64,000 nucleotides of DNA from Saxidomus purpurata (GCA_022818135.1 JAFMSR010000012.1:8764486-8828485); one strand, 5' to 3'. Counted from the stretch's first letter, positions 12,936-24,850 are shown. The notes: generated by a model from the sequence alone, not told the origin. Numbers and translations are program-made.

Positions 12936-15104
12936 ACTAATAAAAAAATAAAGATAGCGTTGTAAAACAATGGGGGGTACTTCGTTAAGTAGAAAAGAAT
13001 ACAATTTTATTTTTTTGAAAAAATGGGACAGTTTTGCGGCCGTGCGACCACATACACGCATCACAAAGGAAACTCCCGATTGCCAACTTTAGTAACCTGT
13101 CATGCCTCACCAGATGGGGATTTGCAAACTGGTTTATAAGGTAATTTTTACATATGTAACTTCGAAACTTTTACTACAGTATATATAGCAGAATTTTGAA
13201 ACATTTCAAATAGTAAATAAATTTCAAAATATCAAAAGATTGAAGTTAACATTAACTTATATTCTTATTTTTGAATGGAATTGCACCATTTAATTTTTTT
13301 AAATGTGAAAGAAAAAAGTGTTTTGATACAGTCAAAAAGTTTTTGTTGTGCTTGTACGTATCGTGTACGTTTCAACTAGCAAATTACACTTTACAATGTA
13401 TACAAATAACAATATACATGTTACATCGAACCAATTCAAAAGTACAACTGTATCAATTCAATGCTTTTGTTATGTGAGAATAAAATCTTAGGGACTGAAT
13501 GGAACACTCTTCAATGATTATCTAAATTATTTAGTTTAACAGCAGTGATACTTAATTATACCCAGTCTAATGGTGTAACGTTGTCCGTTATTCATGTTTT
13601 CCGAAGTGACGATTGACAGTTACCACGTCGTCTGTCTATTTCTTCGTACGTGTGAGCAGAACTCAAAAGCAATGTCATGCATTTATTTTAAGGTCTTCTG
13701 GTGGCGGAAAGAGCACGTGAGGTACTGGCTGCAGGTATTTTGATGCTTTAATCTGCTTTATCATAAATATTATGTGTTTATAATCATTGGAAAGATCCAT
13801 GAGCGCTGATTTAATTTTATAGAATACGAAATATATAATACTTAAATTTATTATGACACATACGTTATCGACTGTACTTAATAAAAGTCGTAAACTTTGT
13901 CTGAGAATCATTTTACGCTAGTTTTAAACATATTGTGACAAGGGGAGCAAGTATGTACAATATTTCCTTTTCTTGTAACGTAGTTATTTCCCTTAGACCA
14001 AAGCGCTGTAAACTTTAAACGAGCTCTCAACTAGATCAACAGCTTCAAATAAGTCCAAGTAACGAGATAGATAAAATATTCAACAAAAAATGTCAGAAAA
14101 ATTGTGTAAATATATTTTTACTAAAATATACCATTTAGTACTATACACCCTATGCATATGCCTTTAAAAAAATAAGTAAGTTAAAACGAATATGACATAT
14201 TACCGTCAACGTTTAAATTCACACTTTTACGCCCGGACAATATTGCGGAAACATAATAAATTATACTGTACAGGTTTGTTACATTGACTTATCATATAGT
14301 AGTTAACAGACCTCTTGTCACTTAAACGCTTAAAGAAGTTGAATGTCGATCCTTTATTGGAGTCCAGCAAAAATGAAAATGTATAATAAAGATTTCTTAA
14401 TCGGTTTGAAACCAAACTCGTCTGCGAACGAGCTACTGTATGTATGGACTGTCCAAAAGAAATCAATTGAAAAGATTATATAATAGTGTCATAGAACTCT
14501 GCGTACATCGTCAGTTATTATAGCACGAGAAAATTGAAGACGTACCAGAGAGCCTGCCTCACTACAGGGCGTATTGGACTTGTGAATATTTATATGAACA
14601 TTGAGTTAATGTAGAGATGATTGTGGACATATTCACGAAAAGAAAGAGTCTAGTGTTTGGCCTTGCGTTTTCAGGACATGCAAGACCATGTATGCTTAGA
14701 ATATGGTTTAAAATTATTTGAATAAACGCCGTGATAGCTTTTAACTTTTTCTACATGTGTATATCCCTTATGATAAATAACAATTCATAAAACGAAGAAT
14801 GGTTCCACTAACAGTTACTAGTAGGGGGAGCGGGCTTCTAGAGAGTTTGTATAAGGGCTATGGTTTCCAAATTAAAACAGTTTTAACATCACACATACCG
14901 GGAGAGGGAATTTCATTGTTTCGTCAACAATCGCATCTGAATCGTCCAGAAATTGCTAAAACTACAGAGGTTCCGGGGGGCTCCGGCCCCCTGGCCCCCA
15001 GCAAAATATGTGCGTACATTACAAATAGGTCTAGCTAAGCCCCTGGTTTGTTTAATAAATTTAAATTAGTTTGAAAATCAAATGTCAAAACTATATTTTT
15101 GCGA
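12936..15104. other. No supported gene
   Basis: AT-rich sequence with only random short ORFs. At 14970-15000 a GC-rich palindromic patch (GGGGGGCTCCGGCCCCCTGG) stands out against its surroundings and looks repeat-derived. Confidence 0.45.
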
Positions 15105-15365
15105 GTGTACTTCAAAATCCCATGTGGAAATCCCTGGTCCCAAAATGGCATAATAGTCATAATCCCCTCAATGAATTTTACAAGTCGAAAAGCATATATT
15201 GATTAAAAAAATACTGAATGTTTCATTTGTCTCTAGTTTAACTTTCCTACAGCGAATGATTGAATAAAAAAAATATTGAAATTAAAATGTAAAATCCATC
15301 AAGGGGATTATGGCTACTATGCCATTTTTGACCAAGGGGATTATGACCAATGGGATTTTGAGTAT
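15105..15365. mobile_element. Foldback element, ~260 bp
   Basis: The left arm (ACTTCAAAATCCCATGTGG, ATGGCATAATAGTCATAATC, CCCTCAATGAATTTTAC) pairs with the right arm (GTAAAATCCATCAAGGGG, GATTATGGCTACTATGCCAT, GGGATTTTGAGTATC). Arms are about 80 bp with some mismatches and there is no coding capacity. Confidence 0.75.
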
Positions 15366-15670
15366 CTCCCTATTTTTGCATCAAACTGATAGTAGACGGT
15401 GTTAGGAAGATTTTACCTTTATTGCCCGGTAAATAAATAAGCGTATGAATAAAGTTCCAATGTTTGTTGTAAGACACAACCCAATTATGGTGCATCCCCT
15501 AAGGAAGTTGATTATTAAATACATGTAATAACAACCTTCCTATAAAGATCATTCCTTAAGTTGCTTTTAAGTCGAAATTACATGTTATAAAGAATTGTAG
15601 TGCTTTTACTGATATTGCTAAAAATAATAAACACTTTCTGTCAACAGTTTTTTTCTTTGAGAAACAACAT

Positions 15671-16454
15671 ACGGAAGCGTCCTGGTTCCAGTTCATAATG
15701 TTCTATAAAAAAGAGTAACTCCCACGTAGGAGATAAAAAAGCCTAATTAGGAGTTTATAACTCCTACGTAGGACTTTATAACTCCTACGTAGGACTTTAT
15801 AACTCCTACGTAGGACTTTATAACTCCTACGTAGGACTTTATAACTCCTACGTAGGAGATAAAAAGGCCTAATTAGGAGTTTATAACTCCTACGTAGGAG
15901 ATAAGAAAGCCTAATTAGGACTTTGTAACTCCTACGTAGGAGATAAAAAAGCCTAATTAAGAGTTTATAACTCCTACGTAGGACTTTATAACTCCTACGT
16001 AGGAGATAAAAAAACTAATTAGGAGTTTATAACTCCTACGTAGGACTGTGTAACTCCTACGTAGGGGATAAAAAAGCCTAATTAGGAGTTTATAACTCCT
16101 ACGTAGGACTTTATTACTCCTACGTAGGAGATAAAAAAGTCTAATTAGGACTTTGTAACTCCTACGTAGGAGATAAAAACGCCTAATTAGGAGTTTATAA
16201 CTCCTACGTAGGACTTTATAACTCCTACGTAGGAGATAAAAAAGCCTAATTAGGAGTTTTTAACGAAGTCCTAATTAGGCTTTTTTTCTCCTACGTAGGA
16301 GTTATAAAGTACTACGTAGGAGTTATAAACTCCTAATTAGGCTTTTTTATCTCCTACGTAGGAGTTATAAAGTCCTACGTAGGAGTTATAAAGTCCTACG
16401 TAGGAGTTATTCTTTTTTATAGAACATTATGAATTGGCACCAGGACGCTTCCGT
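15671..16454. mobile_element. TIR element with 8-bp target duplication (hAT-like MITE)
   Basis: The terminal inverted repeat begins ACGGAAGCGTCCTGG and continues through TTCATAATGTTCTATAAAA (about 45 bp per arm). AACAACAT flanks both ends exactly (15663-15670 and 16455-16462). An 8-bp duplication fits hAT, P or Merlin superfamilies; the termini do not decide among them. The interior is almost wholly a palindrome array (listed separately), with no ORF. Confidence 0.9.
15715..16410. repeat. Array of TCCTACGTAGGA / TCCTAATTAGGA palindromes
   Basis: Two 12-bp perfect palindromes, TCCTACGTAGGA and TCCTAATTAGGA, alternate with spacers such as CTTTATAA and GATAAAAAAG. There are roughly 25 copies of the first. 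Around 16255-16275 the spacer polarity reverses (GAGATAAAAAAG becomes CTTTTTTCTCC), so the array is itself a large inverted repeat joined to the element's TIRs. It should form many small hairpins as well as one long one. Confidence 0.95.
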
Positions 16455-16462
16455 AACAACAT

Positions 16463-17305
16463 GAGTGCGATAGAAGGGCATGCGTAAAGATTGTTTTAGA
16501 GTTGTGTCCTTAGTCTATATGTAAATTACTGAATCTAACTGAGAATTCTTAAAGTAATCTTGGGGCCTTAATATACTTGAAAAGGAGAATTGCAGATAGA
16601 TAACCCGTTCACAGCAGCAATAAGAGTTATGCCTCTTAACGGAATATTTTCTGTTGTTATTTACAATTGATTTCACTGTTTTTTATGAAGAACCTTGTCG
16701 TCTAAGAACCGAAATTATGTATACAAATAGATAGAAACTTTAGAAAACTTTTAGTAAAGATTGGTAATCTTTTTGTAGGTTTGTTTTATGTCATGATTTC
16801 AGACATTGGCTGTGTCACTGGAAAAAAAAGAGGGGAAAACAAACAAACGAACGAAATATCGTGTTTTTGGACAACAGCTGCCCGTAGCCGACCAATCACA
16901 GGCTAAAATTGCCGTTTGATAAATCCCATTTCAAATCGTTTTCCTCGTGCAAAGTGTGCATGACCTTTCTTGTGTAGCAAGGACAATTGAATTATGTCCT
17001 AAAATCGAGGCCAGACAAATGTTTGTTTTCGGTTTAAAACGAATGAAAAGAGGTTGGGTAAGAACTCGTAAAAAGCACGTTGTGAAATGTATTTAGATTG
17101 TTCACCCAAAACAAGCAGTCATCCTCTTGGGCAACGGTTTATCAATAGATAACGTATTAAGCATTTTGTGTTGTAGGATATTCGACATCGTGTTGCTTTA
17201 ATTTATATAACCCCAGTTGAAGAACATAATTCGATTATATTACTCAGGTGCAGTTTTGCACCTGAAAGAACTAGAAAAAAAGTAGAACTTTATATAATAA
17301 AATGG
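16463..17305. other. No feature recognised
   Basis: AT-rich sequence without ORFs or repeats that I could support. Confidence 0.4.
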
Positions 17306-18284
17306 TAGAGTGGGTGGACCAACGCTCGGCGTATACTAATGCTCGGCGTAAATGAGGTTTCTTTGTGATTTTCAAAAAAAAAACCTTTAAAAGGTCTTAC
17401 ATTTAGGGTGTTGTTAAATTTGTTTACATCGTGTGTGATTTTATCCGATGCGGTTGACTTCCGGAATGGTCACGTGACTATAGCAGAGCCGCAGACTTGG
17501 AGTAAAACCCGTCCCGTAATGCTTTCCATACACAATTAAACTAAGATTTCGCCTGTATACATGTACTTTTTAAGAAATTGAGCCGTAAAATATATAGAAA
17601 AGTCATTTATATTTAAATATTTCCTAATTCTTCATATTTCATAATATATAATTAAGTAAAATAGCGCCAATCTATACGGACCCCTCTAGCAATATTGTCT
17701 TGTTCCTACGGTTCTCAAGACATAAATCTCCTACGTATACTTTTTATTACTTATTGTTATTTTTAAAAAATACAGACCACATTATAGATTATTAAATCAG
17801 TAAATGAATCAAGTTTATAATTGTATGATTTTTTCTATATAATGTTTGTTAAATGTGTTTGTATATAGACATGTCAAAGCTGGTTCGTAAAACTCAACAA
17901 AAGTCTGGGAGAAAGACAGTGTTAATCAAATTAATGTTAACGCACTTAATAGATTATTTCAATCCATATTACTACTAAGTTTTATTAAATACATCTTCAA
18001 CATCGGTTTAAAACAGAAATATTTCAAAAACAAAACCTTACAGTGTATCTGGCGTACGCCGAGCTGTGGTAGAATTTCGAAAGAACCGCACCAGTTTTAC
18101 TAGGCCTATATTTAGCTCCCGCAAAGTACGTCACCATGTGACTTTAAATATGTAAACAACGATGGTTGAAAGGTTGAGATTGGTCTTCAAACTGAGCATA
18201 CAAATTTGAGGTTAGTTGACATAGATTCCTGCTGATGATTTATAACATGGAATTTTTACGCCGAGCGTTGGTCCACCCACTCTA
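17306..18284. mobile_element. ~980-bp element with 26-28-bp TIRs, TA ends
   Basis: TAGAGTGGGTGGACCAACGC followed by TCGGCGTA at 17306 recurs as its exact reverse complement ending at 18284. The outer TA on both sides could be a TA target duplication (Tc1/mariner-like). CTCGGCGTA repeats just inside the left end, and GGCGTACGCCGAGC near 18050 is a related internal motif. No transposase ORF is present. Confidence 0.8.
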
Positions 18285-18924
18285 ATCTCTGTAATTGGTA
18301 GACCCATACTATATACTGAAGGGGCTTGGCCGGAAGCAAAGTCTAGGCACGAGTTCCACGTTGATTGATCATTGTGATTTCCAACCTCTGTATAATTTAT
18401 ATAGGAAAGCAGCCAGCGGCTTGCGGAGACTTGATCATAAAGATTCTGAACAAATACCACGTAAGTGAGGTGATTAGATGATCACCTCTTTACAGTCGTG
18501 ATTTTGCTGAAAACGTTAAAACCCATCATAACGTAAGCCAGCTAGACAGGCAGCCAACTAACTCCTTAATATATAGATACAGCTACATTTTGCTGTATTT
18601 CCAGATAAAAACCTTAAAGTATTTTATATTGTTATAAATCGCCACCTACCTTGACCCTCTTCGCTCTGTTATATCAAGTTTGCAATAGCATAAATATATG
18701 TATTGCACGAATAAATCGTGGCTATTTTCAATACTGGTACAAGTGGTCGCAGCTGTGCGCGTTTTTACTTGAAATCCGAGCTGCACGATTTTACAGTTTT
18801 TTTTAGGCAAACAGAAAAACGCTTTAGTTGCATGTTAGCCACAACGGAATAAATGAGATAGTTGGTGTTATATTGTAGAAGACTGAAAAACTAACAATCT
18901 ACTATCTGTGATCTAAGTCAGATA

Positions 18925-18979
18925 GTTGTCTATGTAATTTGTCGTCTCGCTGCGCTCGTCTCCAAATTACATAGACAAC
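18925..18979. repeat. Short inverted repeat
   Basis: GTTGTCTATGTAATTT and AAATTACATAGACAAC flank a 23-base loop containing CTCGCTGCGCTCG. Confidence 0.85.
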
Positions 18980-19130
18980 GGCTACTCGTGATCTATCCTT
19001 TACTTCAACACCGGCATTTACAAAACAAGCCGAATAAGTTCTTTAATTAATCAAATGAACCCTTCCAAACTGGTACATTTTACATACATGTATTTACACA
19101 CCTACTCCTTTGTTTGGTATAGGTCCATAT

Positions 19131-19284
19131 ATTTTTGAAAGACCTGCAATAACAATGAAAAGCTCGTGCGCAGGTCTATGTTTGCACGTGGGCAGGTCTG
19201 AAATTTCCCTAGCCAGACCTGTCAACGGGCAAAGATAGACCTGTGCACGAGCTTTTCATTTTTAATGCAGATCTTTCAAAAAGA
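19131..19284. mobile_element. Small foldback element
   Basis: TTTTTGAAAGACCTGC, then AATGAAAAGCTCGTGCGCAG on the left, pair with CTGTGCACGAGCTTTTCATT, then GCAGATCTTTCAAAAAG on the right. Arms are about 55 bp and imperfect. Confidence 0.75.
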
Positions 19285-19459
19285 TATTGACCCACATCAA
19301 ACACCTACTTGTGCATAAAAGAAATAATTCTGAAATAAAAAGGGTATTTTTACAGCAAAATCGTAGGTCTGAAAGTAAATCACAGAAAAAAGAAACAAAC
19401 ACACAATAGACCCAGTACGTTTTTAATATATTTAAATTTGAGCGTAACAGACGTGCCTT

Positions 19460-19550
19460 AAGAATTGAATGTGTTTTTCTGCATTTCATCGACGTATGAA
19501 CTGTTCATAATTTTACTCGATGAAATGCAGAAAAAACTCATTCAATTCTT
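19460..19550. repeat. Inverted repeat with ~35-bp arms
   Basis: AAGAATTGAATG then TTTTTCTGCATTTCATCGA pairs with TCGATGAAATGCAGAAAAA then CATTCAATTCTT. The loop is about 22 bases. Confidence 0.85.
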
Positions 19551-20290
19551 ATAATTACAATTAACTATAATTAAAGACATTCGTTTGAATTAATTAACAT
19601 GTTTTGTGATCACTTACCCGGATTCTATTTTAATATTTCGTCCGTGTTCTCCAGTCGAAAGTAGCCGGCCGCTTATCTTATCAACAAAAAAACCTCTATG
19701 TACACGAGACTGCTTTAGCACGTCTTAAAAAGCAAAGGGCCGTCAATGAATGAACGAATGAATGAATTAATTAATGACCGAGCACAACACGTTGACGATA
19801 TGCAAAATGTTTGGTACAAATGTACTTACTACTACAGTGAAGTTTTTATTTATTCCTGAGAAGAAGCGCGGACTGAGGCTTTGTACCGATGACTCCTTTG
19901 AGGTTATAATGATAATTGGCCAGCCGTTGCTTATTAATTTCGAAGACAAAATTTGCACGGATAGAGAGACGGACGGACGGACAACGCAACTCCATATAAC
20001 ACCCACATAAACTTCGGTACGGGTGTTTAAAAAGTAAAACTACAACTTACATAAAAAATCTAACGACACGTGCTATTTTTCATGTTGTTACGAATGAATG
20101 AAGAAAACAATAATAATATTACCTGTACGTATTATGTGTTATAAAAGATGTCATTTGCCTCCTGCTCCTCAAAAACATCAAGGATGATGGGGTAAAATTT
20201 CATCGGAATCATACCCCGTTTCGCTTATCTAATTAAATTCAGACATTTTACACCGTTTAACTAGCAAGGCTTGTTGACGGTGTGTAAGTC

Positions 20291-20442
20291 GGATATCAAC
20301 CTCGTACAGCGGTATTTCTTTGTAGGAAAGACCTGTCCACGGGCTTCATGAAACACCTCGAGCGCTACGCGCTCTCGTTGTTACATGCAGCCCGTGGACA
20401 GGTCTTTCCCACAAAGAAAGACCTCGTACTCGGTCGATATCC
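20291..20442. mobile_element. Foldback element around ACCTGTCCACGGGC
   Basis: TTTCTTTGTAGGAAAGACCT then GTCCACGGGC pairs with GCCCGTGGAC then AGGTCTTTCCCACAAAGAAA. The pairing extends outward to GGATATC/GATATCC and has an inner stem CGAGCGCTACGCGCTCTCG. Arms are about 60 bp. Confidence 0.8.
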
Positions 20443-21078
20443 TATACGTATGACCTCTTAGTTGTAGGCGTGGCATCTAAGGTCACAGAACCTGACTTAA
20501 TATATACGTCACGGCATCAATCGTATCGTGTGAAATACGTCAGAGTTAGAATTTAAAGAATCGTCGTGAAAAGCTGTTTCCTTAGAATTTTACAAAATGA
20601 AATAGAAAGTACAATGTGTAAATCACAGATGTCAAACAGTATATACATTTGTATAATCGAAGAAATGAATTTCACATAAATGTCGTTAAATTAGGTAACA
20701 TTATTCCAAACTCATTCAAGCCAATATGACCGATAAATCTAAAAACCACGGGCTTAGTTTTAAAATATTCTTACCTACGTGTTTTTTCAATGACCCCGGT
20801 CTACCAAATTCCTTCCAGCTTTATTGATTCATCAAAACTCACGAGATTTAGGTGCTTGCATGATTTTTATGCATTTCTATTTGTAGTAAGTGTCCAGAAG
20901 GCTTTAACATATTTTCACAGTAACCGCTGGTCAAATTTGGGGAAATAGTTTTTACAGAAATGGTCTTCGGGGTGACAATCATTACACATGGGGTGAAACC
21001 GAACCAAGTTGATAAAAAAAAACTTCACTTGACTCAATGTTGAATTGAAATATGAATAGTTGCTATTGCATACAATAT
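20443..21078. other. Non-coding interval 3' of the cysteine-rich gene
   Basis: AT-rich sequence beyond the poly(A) signal of the next gene; no ORF or repeat supported. Confidence 0.4.
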
Positions 21079-21084
21079 TTTATT
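21079..21084 (-). terminator. Poly(A) signal of the cysteine-rich WAP gene
   Basis: AATAAA on the minus strand, 55 bases beyond the stop codon at 21139. Confidence 0.6.
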
Positions 21085-21138
21085 TTGAATATAAAAATGG
21101 AGACTATTACAACATGTAAATATCACAGCATTTGAATT

Positions 21139-21344
21139 TTACTTCGGAGGTAGTTTTGGTCGAGGACCGATAACAAAGGAAGAGTAACAGTACTTTCTTC
21201 CGCATCTGTCAGTACAGCATAACCTCCCTTTACCACGCTTCAAACAGTCCAAGTTTGTTTTACACTGATCCGGGCTTTTCTTGTAGACAGGACAGAAGCG
21301 CTTCTTCATGTCCGCTGACAGTTTAAGTATTTTAGGGCACGTTC
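21139..21344 (-). CDS. Cysteine-rich WAP protein, exon 5 (WAP domain)
   Basis: Acceptor TTCTTTAG|GAACG. It encodes the WAP domain and a short proline-rich tail (GPRPKLPPK), with stop TAA at 21139-21141. Confidence 0.85.
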
Positions 21345-23022
21345 CTAAAGAAAAAAGAAATTTCGTTAATATCAGTCAGACAGTATTCTAGTGGTGCAAT
21401 GGTATAGCTTGGTTTAAGTTTGCACTGATGACTTTATAACAGTACCGATTCAAAGTCTGCTTTAATGTTTATATCGTCATGAACAAATTCTATATCTTAA
21501 TATCATAAATCAATTAGAATGCTCATGTTTTTTCTACCATTTTACACCGTCTGTCATCTTTCTTTCCTACGCCGGTTCATGGAAATTAGTTTCCGGCTCA
21601 CGAAACAAACAAACATCCTCATTTTAATATAAGTTGTATGATTTATGCAATAAAAGATTTTTCATCGGTCCGTGATACCTTATTGGGTGGTAAGACATTG
21701 TCCGAAAATAAACACTTGATAGATAGCACAGACGGGAAATATTGATAAACAGTAGATGTATTGTTTAATTCTATAAAGAAAACTGCAGAAAAAACATTTA
21801 CTACATTATAACCTAGGAGAGTAAGTATACGTACTAGGAAATGGTGGTTTTATGAACGAGCGACAGCATATCCCGTTCTGGCATTTGGATCCTTTTGGAC
21901 ATTTAGGACAATTGCCAGGCACCCTTATGTAGCCTCTTTGGCATGTTTTCAATTTGTCCGGACGACAGCATATCCCGTTCTGGCATTTTGATCCTTTCGG
22001 ACATTTAGGACAATTGCCAGGCACCCTGATGTAGCCTCTTTGGCATGTTTTCAATTTGTCCGGACGACAACACATGCCTCTGTAGCACGTTGAACCTTTT
22101 GGACATTTAAGTGCTGGCCATTTTCCTGGTGCGAAAGGTGGAATTTGGAGACACGTACCCGGAACTTGGGTTTGACCAATCGGACACTTCTTGACAGGAC
22201 CTGAAAAGTTAATATAACCGCTTGATAATCGACTGTACAGTATGATTTGTGAACTATATAAGCCGTTAGTCCTTTTTATCATCATCACAACCGTCACCAT
22301 CGTCATTATCACCAACATCATCATCATCATTATTACTATCATCATCATCAATGCCGTACCCACCCTCTCCTCCCTCTTCTTATCATCTTCAAACGAAAAG
22401 TGAAAGTTGATTCTTCTAATATGGCAAAGTAATTCAGTTCAAGCATGACCATTAATTACTGTATCTACACAGATGGAATGATTAGATCCATTAGGTGACT
22501 TTCAATAATTATGCCTCGTTAGTACAACAGGCTATGCATTAATGTTATAAAAATGTAAAACAGTACCTGAATTAAAACTGCAGCAAATTCCTTTGTAGCA
22601 GTTTCCTGAGCATCTTAGTTGGAGCGACTGTTCAAAAGGCGGTACTAAGAGACCTGGACAATGTCCGGGGATCTGAACCTGACCCATCGGGCATTTAGAT
22701 TCTCCGGCATCCCGGCAGCAGATTCCTTTGTAACACTTTGAACCCGTCGGACACTTTTTGACTGGAATCTTTGGAGGCGGAAAAATAGGTGTACATGTAC
22801 CCGGCATTCGGATCTGACCTTTTGGGCACATCACAACTGGATCTGCGATGTAGTTTTCATATCAATTTAATCAACCTGTTACATATGTATAGTTTTGTAA
22901 TAAAATGTTCAGAAGTTCAAATTACACCATCAGCTGTGATGATTATAAAGACGATAGTTATGAGTGTTTATTATTGTTGCTATTATTATAAGTCATGTAT
23001 TATTATAATTCTAAATATTATT

Positions 23023-23054
<32 letters not shown>

Positions 23055-23927
23055 GTAAACTCATGAACTTAAAAACATGTACATTAAAGCTTCAGTAAGC
23101 CGTGTCCGTATTTTCAGCTTGTAGCAATACAATGATAATGTCCGAGGAGAACGTTTAATATATTGAACTATACCTATAACAATCCGTGATTGGCAGCAGA
23201 AGTTATTGATGCAATCATAACCGTTTTCACATTTTTGTTCTCCTAGCTTCGTGTTGCAGGCGCCAGCATTGATCGATCCTACAGGACATCCTTTTACCTG
23301 GCAACAGCGACCCATTCTACAGCTGTAGCCCTTCTTGCAAGGAATCTTGTCTGAACATGTTGGTCCAGAACAAACCGGTGGCTTTATCATGCATAGACAC
23401 CGGCCGGCGATACACCGGGAACCATGAGGGCATGGTTCCTTGTCGCTGCACGAACGCTTCAGTCGGAGACATTCGTTCACATCCGGTTGCACACCGGCAA
23501 GCACTGAAAATACATCTATATTCATGAAGCTTTGGTTACCTTCCAATGTAAACCGACTAAAGGCCACACATGTGTTTCATGGACCACTCTTGTATTTCGC
23601 AACACGTTCTCAGTCTAGATCTATCAGATATCAACTTGACTTCAAACTGCTTAAATTATTTGAGTTTTGAATTACAGTTTCCTCGTCCGTTGACGTGCAT
23701 CTTCAGACAGTGTACGTATCATGATTTAAACACGGCTAGATACCAGAACATCACAGCGGTATAAGTTGAAAAACAAAAATTGGAAAATTGTTCAATTATA
23801 ATTTTTATGTGCATGAACTTCACGTGCTTAAAACTAACAAAATATAATATGTTGAAAGTCACTTGAAATGATACTAACCAGATGTGCAGAAACAGAGTAC
23901 TAATCCAAGAGCGATTTTCAATCTCAT
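21139..23927 (-). CDS. Secreted cysteine-rich protein with C-terminal WAP domain
   Basis: Five exons (23879-23927, 23174-23503, 22567-22842, 21835-22200, 21139-21344) join into 408 codons plus stop with GT-AG sites. Every intron is in phase 1, so each internal exon is a movable module. Exon 1 encodes a signal peptide (MRLKIALGLVLCFCTS). Residues 17-341 hold repeated cysteine modules of the form CPxGxxCxxGxCC, for example CPHGSRCIAGRC, CPTGSKCYKGICC and CPKGSKCQNGICC. Residues 342-408 form a WAP four-disulfide core: eight cysteines, opening TCPK, then CKTNLDC, LCC and RCGRKYC. WAP domains are often serine-protease inhibitors or antimicrobial; which applies here cannot be read from sequence. 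It acts outside the cell or in a secreted matrix. A TATA box lies 67 bases upstream and a poly(A) signal 55 bases downstream. The gene looks intact. Confidence 0.85.
21835..22200 (-). CDS. Cysteine-rich WAP protein, exon 4 with tandem 34-residue repeat
   Basis: Acceptor CTTTTCAG|GTCCTG. The donor is probably CCTA|GTACGT, which keeps phase 1; an alternative at CCTAGTAC|GTATAC would shift phase. After a first module (CPIGQTQVPGTC to CYRGMCC) come two almost identical 102-bp units. Each encodes a unit starting RPDKLKTCQRGYIRVPGNC and ending CQNGICC. They differ by only a few bases, so the duplication is recent. Confidence 0.85.
22567..22842 (-). CDS. Cysteine-rich WAP protein, exon 3
   Basis: Acceptor ATCGCAG|ATCCAG and donor TTCAG|GTACTG, phase 1 in and out. 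Two modules, each opening CPxGQxxxPGxC (CPKGQIRMPGTC, CPMGQVQIPGHC) and closing CYKGICC, are joined by proline-rich linkers. Confidence 0.85.
23024..23054 (+). repeat. (TTG)n microsatellite in an intron
   Basis: About ten TTG/GTT triplets between exons 2 and 3 of the cysteine-rich gene, following an ATT-rich tract. Confidence 0.9.
23174..23503 (-). CDS. Cysteine-rich WAP protein, exon 2
   Basis: Acceptor ATTTTCAG|TGCTTG and donor GTTATAG|GTATAG, phase 1 in and out. Residues 17-126 contain three cysteine modules: CPHGSRCIAGRC, CKKGYSCRMGRCC and CENGYDCINNFCC. Confidence 0.85.
23879..23927 (-). CDS. Cysteine-rich WAP protein, exon 1 (signal peptide)
   Basis: ATG at 23927; sixteen codons plus one base, ending at donor CATCTG|GTTAGT. 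The hydrophobic stretch IALGLVLCFC is a typical signal-peptide core. It leaves in phase 1. Confidence 0.8.
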
Positions 23928-23993
23928 TGCTTTACGAGACAGCTTCAAACTGATGTTGTTGGTGTTTGTTTCTTTTTTTAAAAAAGGCTTCTA

Positions 23994-24001
23994 CTTTTAT
24001 A
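23994..24001 (-). promoter_or_regulatory. TATA box of the cysteine-rich WAP gene
   Basis: TATAAAAG on the minus strand, 67 bases upstream of the ATG at 23927. Transcription would start near 23965, leaving a 5' leader of about 40 bases. Confidence 0.6.
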
Positions 24002-24850
24002 CAATTTAAAACCGGATGTTTATAGCCTATGTTGTACATAAAACACAAGAAAATATTCTAATTTTATGTAGGTGGTAAAAGGGGATGAATTTGATGAATG
24101 AGTTGACGTAAATGTAGTGATGCACGGCAATTAACGCTCGTTACATTTTGTAGCGTCTATTTTTTTTATTTATTTTTTTTATTACTATACGACAGTTTGT
24201 CGAAAATTTTACTACTACAATGTACTCATGCTAGATAAAGAAAATTGACGTGTATAACTTGATTTCGAATGGACGTACCTTTAGCATAACATATTTACGA
24301 TATTTGACTGTAACGGCGTGACAACTAGTTATGATTGGTTAATCAGTTGATGTTAAAATTGTATGAATTTTACAGTCATCAAAATGATGATATATAGAAG
24401 GGTTTGCCGTGAAACTTTTGTTCTTGTTACTTTTTTGTATTCAAATGCAATGGTTTCTCGATCTATCCTATAACCTTAACGACATTCATTTCTTTAAATA
24501 TACAAATTTACGTTTAATGTAGTAAAATGTATCTAAATTTACATGTTGTAAAAACAGTGTCTCTATACCAAAACAGATTGAGTTGACTATGTAGATCTAG
24601 ATGGCAAAGATTCGTTTAAAACGAACGGTTTAGTTGAAAGTTTTATTGACAGATCAGTGAAAGTAGTCACCGCCATGGCGCCAGGGAGTTCTTATGGACT
24701 TGTTTGCAATTATACATGCGTAGTTTCCGGCATTATTAGTCTCCAAGACCGGCATTAAGTTAAAAATAGACAAATACAAACACGTAAACATATGAAGCGG
24801 CCATAGATCTACAAGAAACCTTTGAAAATGAATGCATGTATCTGTTTGTA
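24002..24850. other. Upstream region of the cysteine-rich gene
   Basis: AT-rich, with a poly-T tract at 24160-24185. No gene or repeat was recognised. Confidence 0.4.
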
